A stretch of DNA of 9,314 nucleotides from Actinomycetota bacterium (GCA_004366195.1 SIRV01000044.1:1-9314); one strand, 5' to 3'. Shown: positions 1 through 7,412, counted from the first letter of the stretch. The notes: generated by a model from the letters alone, not told the origin. Program-made: numbers and translations.

Positions 1-118
1 GGGCCTCCGGGCGCGGCGACGCGGCCCCAGGGGCGCCCTCCGCCTGCGCGGCGCGCTGCTGCCGCCTCGCCTTCGCGCGCTGCTTGGCGGCGGTCGACCT
101 ACGCTTGGGCTTGGCCAT
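1..118 (-). CDS. Basic, alanine-rich protein of unknown function (N-terminal 39 residues only)
   Basis: An open frame begins with ATG at 118-116 and runs off the left edge without a stop. The visible N-terminus starts MAKPKRRSTAAKQ and is rich in Lys, Arg, Gln and Ala, then turns Ala/Pro/Gly-rich. There is no hydrophobic segment in the part seen. It overlaps the end of the GT2 gene by 20 nt in another frame, so it looks like the next gene of the same operon. The upstream sequence has no convincing Shine-Dalgarno, only a weak GGGT, so translation may depend on coupling. A short basic tail of this kind often precedes a membrane or nucleic-acid-binding domain, but nothing here identifies the family. 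The start is a reasonable guess and the function is unknown. Confidence 0.5.
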   Translation of the reverse strand, partial: MAKPKRRSTAAKQRAKARRQQRAAQAEGAPGAASPRPEA

Positions 119-1058
119 CGGACCCGACTCTACCAACCGGTCCCCGCCCGCTCCGGGCCGACAGACCCGCCAGGTAGCCGGCCATCTTGGCCACGTCGAG
201 GAAGGCCATGAGGGCGGGCACCGCCAGGAAGGCCGCGACGCGCTCGGCGGGCCCGGGGAAGGCCCGGGCGGCGCGGGCGAGTGGAGCGCGCGCGTAGGCC
301 GCCGCGCCGAGGAGGGTCGCGACCTTACGCCATCGCCCACGCGAGGCCCACGCGTACATCGCCCCGCCGTAGACGCCGAACCGCAGCGCATGGCGGGCCG
401 GGTACATCCCGGCGATCGCGTCGCCGCGCGCGTACCGGAAGTACTGCACGAAGGTGGAGCGGAGGTCGGGGCGCAGGTGCCAGCGGACCACGGCGTCGCG
501 GGCGAGGCGCATGTCGAGGCCGAGCTCCCGGAACCGGTGGTCCACGTACATGTCCTCGCCGATCTCCAGCCACTCGGGGTAGCCGCCGACCGCCTCGATC
601 GCGCTGCGGCGGAAGGCGATCGAGCGCGAGGAGGGCATGAACGTGGCCTCGTCCCACTCGGCCGGGTCGGGGAGGTTCACCGCCGCGAGGCATCGGTGGA
701 AGAAGGTCTCGGCGACCGGCCGGTAGGCGCCCATCGCGACATCGGCGCCGGCCTCGATCGGCGCGAGGAGGCGCTCGAGCCAGGTGGGCTCGAGCTCGCA
801 GTCGGCGTCGGTGACGGCGATCACGTCGTGGACGGCGGCGGCGATCGCCACGTTGCGGCCCCGGGCGATGGAGGCACCGGGCTCCACGATGAGCCGGATG
901 CCCTCGGCCCGGCGGAGGACCTCGAGCGTCCCGTCGGTCGAGCCGCCGTCGACCACGACGACCTCGTCGGGCGCCCGGGTCTGGGCGGCCAGGGTCGCGA
1001 GGAACCCCTCGACGCGCTCCCGCGCGTCGAGGACGGTCGTGACGAGCGAGACCTTCAC
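99..1058 (-). CDS. Family 2 (GT-A fold) glycosyltransferase
   Basis: A 319-aa glycosyltransferase that should transfer a sugar from a nucleotide-sugar donor in the cytoplasm or at the inner membrane face. Residues 1-110 are a typical GT2 Rossmann-like start: MKVSLVTTVLDARE, then VVVDGGSTDGT at 34-44 and the metal-binding DxD as TDADCE (Asp84, Asp86). A GEDMYVDHR stretch at 167-175 supplies the acidic residues usual before the acceptor site. The C-terminal part (about 224-300) has hydrophobic and amphipathic stretches suggesting membrane association. The start is GTG at 1058-1056, which overlaps the upstream GT4 stop as GTGA; a GGGAGGTG lies about 10 nt upstream. Donor and acceptor cannot be read from sequence. 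Its pairing with a GT4 enzyme suggests glycan or glycolipid assembly. The family call is firm; the substrate is unknown. Confidence 0.9.
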   Translation of the reverse strand: MKVSLVTTVLDARERVEGFLATLAAQTRAPDEVVVVDGGSTDGTLEVLRRAEGIRLIVEPGASIARGRNVAIAAAVHDVIAVTDADCELEPTWLERLLAPIEAGADVAMGAYRPVAETFFHRCLAAVNLPDPAEWDEATFMPSSRSIAFRRSAIEAVGGYPEWLEIGEDMYVDHRFRELGLDMRLARDAVVRWHLRPDLRSTFVQYFRYARGDAIAGMYPARHALRFGVYGGAMYAWASRGRWRKVATLLGAAAYARAPLARAARAFPGPAERVAAFLAVPALMAFLDVAKMAGYLAGLSARSGRGPVGRVGSDGQAQA

Positions 1059-2182
1059 CGCCCGAGCACCTCCCGGTAGACCTCGAGGGTGAGCCGGGCC
1101 GTCTCCTCCCAGGAGAAGCGCGCGGCCCGTTCGCGCCCCGCAGCGGCCAGGCGCTCGGCGAGACCGGTGTCGGTGAGCACGCGGCGCAGGGCCTCGGCGA
1201 TCTCGGCGACCGAGCGGGGATCGACGCCGAGGGCGGCGTCGCCGGCGACCTCGGGCAGGGAGGAGGTCCGGGAGGTCACCGTGGGCACGCTGCGCGCCAT
1301 CGCCTCCACCACCGGCAGGCCGAAGCCCTCGTGGAGGGAGGGGTAGCAGAAGGCGCTCGCCCCGCGGTAGAGGGCGTCGAGGTCCTCCTCGGGCAGGGCG
1401 CCGGTCAGCACGATCTCCCCGGGGCCGGGGAGGGCGATCTCGCGCAGGAGCGGCTGGTGTCCCCAGCCGAGCGGCCCGGCCAGCACGAGGGCGTGGCCCA
1501 GGCCGCTCGCGGCGACCCGCCGGTAGGCCCGCACCAGGCGCACGAGGTTCTTCCGCGGCTCGAGGGTGCCGACGAACAGGACGTAGGGGGCGCGGATCTT
1601 GAGCCGCGCGAGCACGGGGTCCACCTCGCGCTTGCCCTCCGGGAGGACGCTCGCGAGAGGGGTGACGTGGACCCTCTCAGGGTCGACGGGGGTCGCGGCG
1701 ACCAGGTCCTCGGCGGTGGCGCGCGAGGGCGTGAGGATGGCGTCGGCGCGGCGGACGGCGGCCCGCAGGCCGAGCCGGTACAGCGCGCGCCAGGTCGGTG
1801 GGAACATCCGCGGGAACCGCAGGAACGCGAGGTCGTGGACGGTGGCGATCAGCCGTCGGCCGGGGGCGCGAGGCGGGATGGCGGCGTGGTTCGTCGCGTG
1901 CACGAGGTCCGCGGCCCGGAGCCGCGGCGGGAGGGCGGGTCGCCCGAGCAGGTCCCAGGCGGGGTAGAGGGTCCCGATCGACCACCGTAGCTCCTCGACG
2001 TCGTGGTCCGCGAGCCAGGGCTCGTGCGGCTCGCGGTCCGTTCCGAACCGGGCCCGGAACGGCACGATCCGGAGCTCGGGGTCGCATCGCGCGAGCGCGG
2101 GAACGAGATGCCGCACGTAGGTCCCGATGCCGCCGGGGGCGGCGAACCACAGCTGGTCCACGTGGATGGCGACCGTGATCAC
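1055..2182 (-). CDS. Family 4 (GT-B fold) glycosyltransferase
   Basis: A 375-aa retaining GT-B glycosyltransferase, expected to use a nucleotide-sugar donor. From the chosen start, the N-terminal domain carries the glycine loop APGGIGTYVRHL (GGIG at 17-20), VHATNHAA and ATVHDLAFLRFP. The C-terminal domain carries LFVGTLEPRKNL (about 203-214), and the donor-site E-x7-E is seen in HEGFGLPVVEAMA (Glu285 and Glu293). The length is normal for GT4 mannosyl- or rhamnosyltransferase-like enzymes. I chose GTG at 2182-2180 because it overlaps the cupin stop as GTGA and has GAGG 7 nt upstream. An in-frame ATG at 2200 would add six residues and lengthen the overlap to 22 nt. It lies between the cupin and the GT2 gene and is translationally coupled to both. 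Sugar and acceptor are unknown. Confidence 0.92.
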   Translation of the reverse strand: MITVAIHVDQLWFAAPGGIGTYVRHLVPALARCDPELRIVPFRARFGTDREPHEPWLADHDVEELRWSIGTLYPAWDLLGRPALPPRLRAADLVHATNHAAIPPRAPGRRLIATVHDLAFLRFPRMFPPTWRALYRLGLRAAVRRADAILTPSRATAEDLVAATPVDPERVHVTPLASVLPEGKREVDPVLARLKIRAPYVLFVGTLEPRKNLVRLVRAYRRVAASGLGHALVLAGPLGWGHQPLLREIALPGPGEIVLTGALPEEDLDALYRGASAFCYPSLHEGFGLPVVEAMARSVPTVTSRTSSLPEVAGDAALGVDPRSVAEIAEALRRVLTDTGLAERLAAAGRERAARFSWEETARLTLEVYREVLGR

Positions 2183-2475
2183 CGTGACGCCTCGATGCAC
2201 GTGACCCCCTCCGGCCCCACCGTCGCGGCGTGCGCCGTCTCCGGCTCGAGGTCGAGCCGGTCGCCGGGCCGGAGTTGGACGTCACCCCCGTCGGTGTGGA
2301 AGACGATCGAGCCGGAGAGACAGAACAGGACCTTGTGGTAGGCGTGCGCGTGCCACCCGTACCGGTCGCCGGGCGCGTTCGACCACGTCCGGGGGGCGGA
2401 GCACTCCTCCGCGGCGAAGGCGGCGAGGGCCTCCTCCCGTCCCGAGACCGCCCCCGGGGTCCTCCGCGCGGCCAC
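2179..2475 (-). CDS. Small single-domain cupin protein
   Basis: A 98-aa protein with one cupin domain. Motif 1 is GWHAHAYHKVLFCLSG (residues 40-55), giving His42, His44 and His47; motif 2 is LRPGDRLDLEPETAHA with PGD at 70-72 and His82. The cupin Glu expected a few residues after HxH is replaced by Lys48, so the metal site is altered or uses His47. Such small cupins act as sugar or small-molecule isomerases, dioxygenases or ligand sensors, and the sequence does not decide between these. The start is GTG at 2475-2473, with GAGG only 3 nt upstream. The carboxylase gene has the same GAGGACC-start arrangement. It lies 5 nt after the epsilon-like gene and its stop overlaps the GT4 start. Fold confident, function unknown. 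Confidence 0.8.
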   Translation of the reverse strand: MAARRTPGAVSGREEALAAFAAEECSAPRTWSNAPGDRYGWHAHAYHKVLFCLSGSIVFHTDGGDVQLRPGDRLDLEPETAHAATVGPEGVTCIEASR

Positions 2476-2480
2476 GGTCC

Positions 2481-2737
2481 TCAGCGTGCGTCGCCCCGGC
2501 CGGCGAGGGGCGGCACGCCGGGGCGGGCGAAGGGGTGGCGGAGCGTCGCGGCCCAGGGCTCGTCGGCGTAGCGCCGCGCCTGGAGCGCGCCGAGCCCGGT
2601 GGCCTCCAGCCGTCCGGCGAGCACCCAGGGGCTGGGGTGGGGGCTCTCCTGGAGGAGGTAGCGCTCGAGCGCGGTGAGGACGGCGCGCTCCTCCTCGGGG
2701 CTCAGCCCCTCGGGCAGCTCGAAGCGGCGCTCCTCGG

Positions 2738-2741
<4 letters not shown>
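2481..2741 (-). CDS. Acyl-CoA carboxylase epsilon-like small subunit
   Basis: An 86-aa acidic-to-basic protein immediately after the carboxyltransferase gene. It reads SPEEERAVLTALERYLLQ at 14-31, then SPWVLAGRLEATG at 37-49, and ends in a Pro/Gly/Arg-rich tail. Actinobacterial acyl-CoA carboxylases commonly carry a small epsilon subunit, encoded next to the beta subunit, that helps join the beta hexamer to the biotin-bearing alpha subunit. Here the helical SPEE segment, the SxW..aGR pattern and the position support that role; the assignment is by context and pattern, not strong identity. The start GTG at 2741-2739 overlaps the beta-subunit stop as GTGA. There is no clear Shine-Dalgarno, which fits coupled translation. 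Epsilon proteins diverge widely, so partner specificity cannot be judged. Confidence 0.65.
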
Positions 2742-4315
<1,574 letters not shown>

Positions 4316-4324
4316 GGTCCTCGG

Positions 4325-4354
4325 AGTCTACGGCCGGTCGCGCGCCCGTGTCCG
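4325..4354 (-). promoter_or_regulatory. Candidate promoter of the carboxylase-glycosyltransferase operon
   Basis: Read on the minus strand, CGGACA (4354-4349, four of six matches to TTGACA) and TAGACT (4330-4325, a TANNNT -10) are 18 nt apart. The -10 ends 9 nt before the ATG at 4315, so the transcript would have almost no 5' leader. It lies back to back with the nuclease promoter in a 61-bp divergent gap. This is motif-based only. Confidence 0.5.
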
Positions 4355-4364
4355 AGGGTGGGGC

Positions 4365-4376
4365 TACCATCCGGCC
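4365..4376 (+). promoter_or_regulatory. Candidate leaderless promoter of the nuclease gene
   Basis: The -10-like element TACCAT (4365-4370) is followed by exactly six bases and then the GTG start at 4377. This spacing puts the transcription start at the first codon base, as in actinobacterial leaderless mRNAs. There is no recognisable -35 and no Shine-Dalgarno. The antitoxin gene has the same layout. Confidence 0.5.
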
Positions 4377-5309
4377 GTGGAGACCTCGGAGCTCACCCCG
4401 GCCCAGCGGCGCACGCTGGAGGGGCTGATCGGCGCCGGGGAGCGCCCCCGGTTCCGGAAGGACGTGGTTCCTCGGGTGCGCGCGCGGATCGAGGAGGCCG
4501 TACGGGCCGCGGAGCTCCCCGAGCCGCTCTGGCTCGGCAAGTCGAGCCTCTCCGACCTCGACCGGTGCCCCGGCCTGTTCGACGCCGCGCGCTCCGGCGA
4601 GCGGGCGCCCTTCGCCTACACCGAGCGGTTCGCCGTCGGACGGCTCCTCCACAAGGCGATCGAGCTCGAGGTCGCCGGCCGGGTTGAGCGGGATCCCCAC
4701 GCGCTCGCCGAGGCCGCCGCGGAGCGCCTGCTCGAGGACGACGCCTTCGCCGCGTACTGGATGGACCTGGACGAGCTCGGGCGGGACGAGCTGCTGATGG
4801 AGGCGGTGAAGACCCTCGAGCTGTTCCGCTCCACGATGCCGCCGCTGCGGCGGATGCGCCGCGAGCTCGCGCCCTGCACGGAGTGGCCGGTGCGGGTGGA
4901 GCTCGCGGGGGGCGCGCTCGTGCTCTCGGGCACCCTCGACCTCGTGCTCGGGGCCTCGCAGGACGGGGACGCCTCGCGGGCGAGCCGTCTCGCCATCGAC
5001 CTGAAGACGGGGAACCCGTGGCCGGAGCACGCCGAGGAGATGCGGTTCTACGCGCTCCTCCTCGCGCTCCGGTTCGGCGTCCCGCCCTACCGCGTCGCCA
5101 CGCTGTACCTAGACTCGGGGGAGTGGCAGGCCGAGGACGTGGACGGCCGGGTGCTCGACCGCGCGGCCGACCGGGTGATCGCCGCGGTGCGGGCCGAGGC
5201 CGCGCTCAGGTCCGGGGAGACCCTCGCGCTCCGACCCGGCCCGTACTGCGCCTGGTGCCCGCGCGCGGAGGGCTGCCCGGCCCGCTCGAGCGAGGCTACA
5301 TCGACGTAG
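4377..5309 (+). CDS. RecB-like PD-(D/E)XK nuclease with four-cysteine Fe-S signature
   Basis: A 310-aa stand-alone nuclease of the RecB/AddB/Cas4-like group, expected to cut or resect DNA. The first cysteine lies in SSLSDLDRCPGLF (Cys64), and three more lie near the C-terminus in YCAWCPRAEGCPA (Cys291, Cys294, Cys300). This split one-plus-three pattern usually binds a 4Fe-4S cluster. The nuclease core reads VGRLLHKAIE (His92), GTLDLV (Asp188), AIDLKTG (Asp208, Lys210) and EMRFYALLL (Tyr225), giving the H-D-DxK-Y order of this superfamily. No helicase is fused to it. I chose GTG at 4377 because of the TACCAT element 6 nt upstream; an open frame extends upstream to 4056 but overlaps the divergent carboxylase gene. 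Its stop lies inside a palindrome that probably belongs to the next transcript. Repair or defence are both possible roles. Confidence 0.85.
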   Translation: METSELTPAQRRTLEGLIGAGERPRFRKDVVPRVRARIEEAVRAAELPEPLWLGKSSLSDLDRCPGLFDAARSGERAPFAYTERFAVGRLLHKAIELEVAGRVERDPHALAEAAAERLLEDDAFAAYWMDLDELGRDELLMEAVKTLELFRSTMPPLRRMRRELAPCTEWPVRVELAGGALVLSGTLDLVLGASQDGDASRASRLAIDLKTGNPWPEHAEEMRFYALLLALRFGVPPYRVATLYLDSGEWQAEDVDGRVLDRAADRVIAAVRAEAALRSGETLALRPGPYCAWCPRAEGCPARSSEATST

Positions 5310-5314
5310 CCTCG
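5291..5314. promoter_or_regulatory. 24-bp near-perfect palindrome, likely toxin-antitoxin operator
   Basis: Arms CGAGGCTAC (5291-5299) and GTAGCCTCG (5306-5314) are exact reverse complements. The centre ATCGAC contains TCGA, so only one base pair of the 24 bp is mismatched. The palindrome overlaps the nuclease stop codon (5307-5309) and ends 5 bp before the antitoxin -10 element, covering where a -35 would lie. Ribbon-helix-helix antitoxins usually repress their own promoter through such sites. No T-tract follows, which argues against an intrinsic terminator. Confidence 0.6.
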
Positions 5315-5319
5315 TGATG

Positions 5320-5331
5320 TATGCTCAACCC
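5320..5331 (+). promoter_or_regulatory. Candidate leaderless promoter of the toxin-antitoxin operon
   Basis: TATGCT (5320-5325), a good TANNNT -10 element, lies six bases before the antitoxin ATG at 5332. Transcription would start at or next to the ATG. There is no Shine-Dalgarno before this ATG, which fits leaderless translation. The palindrome at 5291-5314 sits just upstream. Confidence 0.55.
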
Positions 5332-5592
5332 ATGAAGCGTCTCCAGATCATGATCGAGGAGGACCTCGACGCCGCCCTGGAGCGCCGCGCCATGGAGGAG
5401 GGGACCTCGAAGGCCGCGCTCATCCGTCGGTTCGTGCGCGATCGGCTCCGCCCGCTCCCGCCGATCGAGCACGATCCCCTGTGGCGGCTGGCCGAGGCGG
5501 CCGAGCGCGAACCGATCCCGGAGGAGGTGCCGGAGCCCTCGATCGACGAGGTGGTCTACGAGTGGCCTTCGTCGACAGCTCCTTCTGGATAG
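5332..5592 (+). CDS. vapB: Ribbon-helix-helix antitoxin (VapB/CopG type)
   Basis: An 86-aa antitoxin. Residues 1-40 form a ribbon-helix-helix DNA-binding domain: MKRLQIMIEEDLDAALERRA gives the beta strand and first helix, and EEGTSKAALIRRFVRDRL the second helix. The C-terminal half (about 46-79) is acidic and proline-rich with DPLWRLAEAAERE, as expected for the part that wraps around and blocks the toxin. It should neutralise the downstream PIN toxin and repress the operon by binding the palindrome just upstream. I chose ATG 5332 rather than GTG 5314 or ATG 5317 because the -10 element lies between them. It overlaps the toxin gene by 31 nt. Family call is firm; the VapB name follows the toxin partner. 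Confidence 0.85.
   Translation: MKRLQIMIEEDLDAALERRAMEEGTSKAALIRRFVRDRLRPLPPIEHDPLWRLAEAAEREPIPEEVPEPSIDEVVYEWPSSTAPSG
5548..5554 (+). promoter_or_regulatory. Internal ribosome binding site for the toxin gene
   Basis: GAGGTGG inside the antitoxin coding sequence lies seven bases before GTG 5562. This supports that GTG as the toxin start and would let ribosomes begin the toxin while finishing the antitoxin. Confidence 0.6.
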
Positions 5593-5960
5593 CGCTCCGG
5601 TACGCCGGGGACCGGCACCATGAGGAGGCCCGCGAGCTGCTCCGCCGCCATGCCGACGAGCCGCTCGTGACCTCGAACCACGTCCGCGGCGAGACCTGGA
5701 CCTGGTTGCGGCGACGGGCGGGCCACCGGGCGGCGGTGGCGTTCCTGGACGCGCTTGCGGCCTCGCCCCGGGTGCGGGTGGCGACCGTGGGGCCGGACCA
5801 GGAGGAGGCGGCCCTGGCCTGGCTCCGCGTCCACGACGAGCGCCCGTACTCGTTCGTCGACGCCACGAGCTTCGTCCTCATGCGCGCGATGCGGATCCGC
5901 GAGGCCCTCGCCTTCGACGGCGACTTCGCCGCCGCGGGGTTCGTGGAGCTGCGCCCGTAG
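5562..5960 (+). CDS. vapC: PIN-domain ribonuclease toxin (VapC type)
   Basis: A 132-aa PIN-domain toxin, expected to cut RNA (tRNA or rRNA in characterised VapC proteins) using a metal-dependent acidic triad or tetrad. Asp5 lies in AFVDSSFW, Glu44 in VRGETWTWL, Asp100 in SFVDATSF, and Asp119/Asp121 in AFDGDF. All the acidic positions of an active PIN domain are therefore present, and the length is typical. It begins at GTG 5562, overlapping the antitoxin by 31 nt, with GAGGTGG seven bases upstream. Expression should be coupled to the antitoxin. The gene looks intact and active. The RNA target cannot be inferred. Confidence 0.9.
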   Translation: MAFVDSSFWIALRYAGDRHHEEARELLRRHADEPLVTSNHVRGETWTWLRRRAGHRAAVAFLDALAASPRVRVATVGPDQEEAALAWLRVHDERPYSFVDATSFVLMRAMRIREALAFDGDFAAAGFVELRP

Positions 5961-5962
5961 CC

Positions 5963-5974
5963 GGCAGGCCTGCC
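5963..5974. other. 12-bp perfect palindrome after the toxin gene
   Basis: GGCAGGCCTGCC follows the toxin stop by two bases. It has no loop, so it is a poor RNA hairpin and no T-tract follows. It might be a protein-binding site upstream of the reductase promoter or chance in GC-rich DNA. Confidence 0.3.
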
Positions 5975-5990
5975 TGCGCATCCACGCCGC

Positions 5991-6020
5991 TTGTCGGCGC
6001 CGACGGGGCTCGCCTAGGCT
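5991..6020 (+). promoter_or_regulatory. Candidate promoter of the crotonyl-CoA carboxylase/reductase gene, with overlapping palindrome
   Basis: TTGTCG (5991-5996) and TAGGCT (6015-6020) are 18 nt apart, a plausible primary-sigma promoter with a start near 6027 and a leader of about 55 nt. The perfect 12-bp palindrome GTCGGCGCCGAC (5993-6004) overlaps the -35 and the spacer, a position where a repressor could block RNA polymerase. Confidence 0.5.
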
Positions 6021-6030
6021 CGGGTCGCTC

Positions 6031-6055
6031 GCGCCCGGCCGGACCCTCCGGGCGC
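6031..6055 (+). promoter_or_regulatory. Hairpin in the leader of the carboxylase/reductase gene
   Basis: Arms GCGCCCGG (6031-6038) and CCGGGCGC (6048-6055) are exact reverse complements around a nine-base loop, giving an all-G/C stem. It lies just after the predicted transcription start and 13 nt before the GGAGGAGGGA ribosome site (6069-6078). It could stabilise the mRNA or regulate it. No T-tract follows, so it does not look like a terminator for the toxin operon. Confidence 0.45.
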
Positions 6056-6082
6056 TCGTTCGGTCGGTGGAGGAGGGACAGC

Positions 6083-7324
6083 GTGGCGAAGGACCTGTAC
6101 GAGATCGGTGAGATCCCCCCGATCGGGGAGGTTCCGAAGCGGATGCACGCCATGGTGGTGCGCCCCGACCGCTACGGGGACCCGAAGGACGCGATCCGCG
6201 ACGAGGTCATCGACGTCCCCGAGCTCGGGCCGCACGACGCGCTCGTGATGGTGATGGCGGCCGGCGTGAACTTCAACAACGTCTGGGCTGCGCGGGGGGT
6301 CCCCGTGGACGTCACGAAGACCCAGGCCCGCTGGGGCGAGCCGACCGACTTCCACATCGTCGGCTCCGACGCCGCCGGCATCGTCTACGCCGTCGGCTCC
6401 GAGGTCACGAACGTGAAGGTCGGCGACCGCGTGATCGTCCACGCCGGGCAGTGGGACCTGGACGACCCCTGGGTCCTCGCCGGGAACGACCCCGGCCTCG
6501 CCCCGAGCTTCCGGGTCTGGGGCTACGACTCGTGCTGGGGCTCGTTCGCCCAGTTCTGCAAGGTCCAGGCCCACCAGTGCCTCCCCAAGGCCGAGCACCT
6601 GACCTGGGAGGAGGCCGCGGCCCCCACCCTCACCGGCGCCACCGCCTACCGGATGCTCCACGGCTGGCCCCCGAACACGGTGAAGGAGGGCGACGTCGTC
6701 CTGGTCTGGGGCGCGGCGGGCGGCCTCGGATCCCTCGCCGTCCAGCTCGTCAAGCTCGCCGGTGCCAAGGCGGTCGGCGTGGTGAGCTCGGACGAGAAGG
6801 GCGAGTACGCGAAGCGCCTGGGGGCCGTGGGGTACGTGAACCGGCGGAACTTCTCGCACTGGGGCATCCCGCCGCGCTGGGACTCGCCGGAGTGGAAGGA
6901 CTGGCTGGAGGGCGCGAAGGCCTTCGGCAAGGCCATCTGGGAGGCCCTCGGCGAGCGCCGGAACCCGAACATCGTCTTCGAACACCCGGGGCAGGACACC
7001 ATCCCCACCTCGATCTTCGTGTGCGAGCGGGGCGGCATGGTCGTGATCTGCGCCGGCACGAGCGGCTACGACACGGTGGTGGACGTCCGGTACCTCTGGT
7101 ACCTGCAGAAGCGCTACCAGGGCTCGCACCTGTTCAACGACGAGCAGGCCGCGGCCTTCAACGACCTCGTCCGGGAGGGCAAGATCGACACCACGCTCGG
7201 GCACACGTACGAGTACCACGAGACGCCCATGGTCCATCAGCTCATGGGCGACGGACGTCTGCCGGAGGGGAACGTCGCGGTCCTCGTGAACGCGCCCCGC
7301 CGCGGCTTGAAAGACCTGCCCTAG
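6083..7324 (+). CDS. ccrA: Crotonyl-CoA carboxylase/reductase family enzyme (enoyl-CoA carboxylase/reductase)
   Basis: A 413-aa medium-chain reductase of the enoyl-CoA carboxylase/reductase family. Authentic members reduce crotonyl-CoA with NADPH and add CO2 to give ethylmalonyl-CoA, used in acetyl-CoA assimilation or as a polyketide extender unit. The N-terminal catalytic part has GVNFNNVWAARG (61-72), HIVGSDAAGIV (91-101) and WGYDSCWGSFAQF (146-158). The NADPH site is VWGAAGGLGS (208-217), with VVSSDEKGEYAKRLGA after it. Later come IVFEHPG (297-303), CAGTSGYD and QGSHLFND with His349. By motif alignment the CO2-pocket residues Asn and His of Kitasatospora setae Ccr are kept, but Phe170-Glu171 read Tyr148-Asp149. 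GTG 6083 has GAGGG five bases upstream. It is monocistronic as far as seen. The family is firm; strict carboxylating activity is not. Confidence 0.88.
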   Translation: MAKDLYEIGEIPPIGEVPKRMHAMVVRPDRYGDPKDAIRDEVIDVPELGPHDALVMVMAAGVNFNNVWAARGVPVDVTKTQARWGEPTDFHIVGSDAAGIVYAVGSEVTNVKVGDRVIVHAGQWDLDDPWVLAGNDPGLAPSFRVWGYDSCWGSFAQFCKVQAHQCLPKAEHLTWEEAAAPTLTGATAYRMLHGWPPNTVKEGDVVLVWGAAGGLGSLAVQLVKLAGAKAVGVVSSDEKGEYAKRLGAVGYVNRRNFSHWGIPPRWDSPEWKDWLEGAKAFGKAIWEALGERRNPNIVFEHPGQDTIPTSIFVCERGGMVVICAGTSGYDTVVDVRYLWYLQKRYQGSHLFNDEQAAAFNDLVREGKIDTTLGHTYEYHETPMVHQLMGDGRLPEGNVAVLVNAPRRGLKDLP

Positions 7325-7348
7325 CGGCGGAGGTCGTCGCGCGGTGGC

Positions 7349-7372
7349 GCGCTCGGGGTGAGACCCCCGCGC
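7349..7372 (+). terminator. Candidate terminator hairpin after the carboxylase/reductase gene
   Basis: A stem-loop starts 25 nt after the stop codon. GGGGT (7355-7359) pairs with ACCCC (7363-7367) around a GAG loop, and GCGC (7349-7352) pairs with GCGC (7369-7372) across a small TC/C internal loop. Only TTCGAT follows, so the U-tract is poor. Such tail-poor hairpins are common in actinobacteria, but this is a weak call. Confidence 0.4.
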
Positions 7373-7412
7373 TTCGATCCCTGTGCACGGGCCGGGTGTG
7401 GTGAGCCGGGTC

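Noticed and set aside
84..1079. 331-aa open frame on the plus strand opposite the GT2 gene
   Set aside because: The minus-strand product has a full glycosyltransferase 2 signature; the plus frame has low-complexity His/Val/Asp/Arg content and no family resemblance.
5291..5314. Palindrome as an intrinsic terminator of the nuclease gene
   Set aside because: It overlaps the stop codon, no T-tract follows, and it lies directly at the antitoxin promoter, so an operator is the better reading.
5314..5331. Earlier starts (GTG 5314, ATG 5317) for the antitoxin
   Set aside because: They precede or overlap the -10 element and touch the palindrome; the ribbon-helix-helix domain begins at ATG 5332, which is six bases after the -10.
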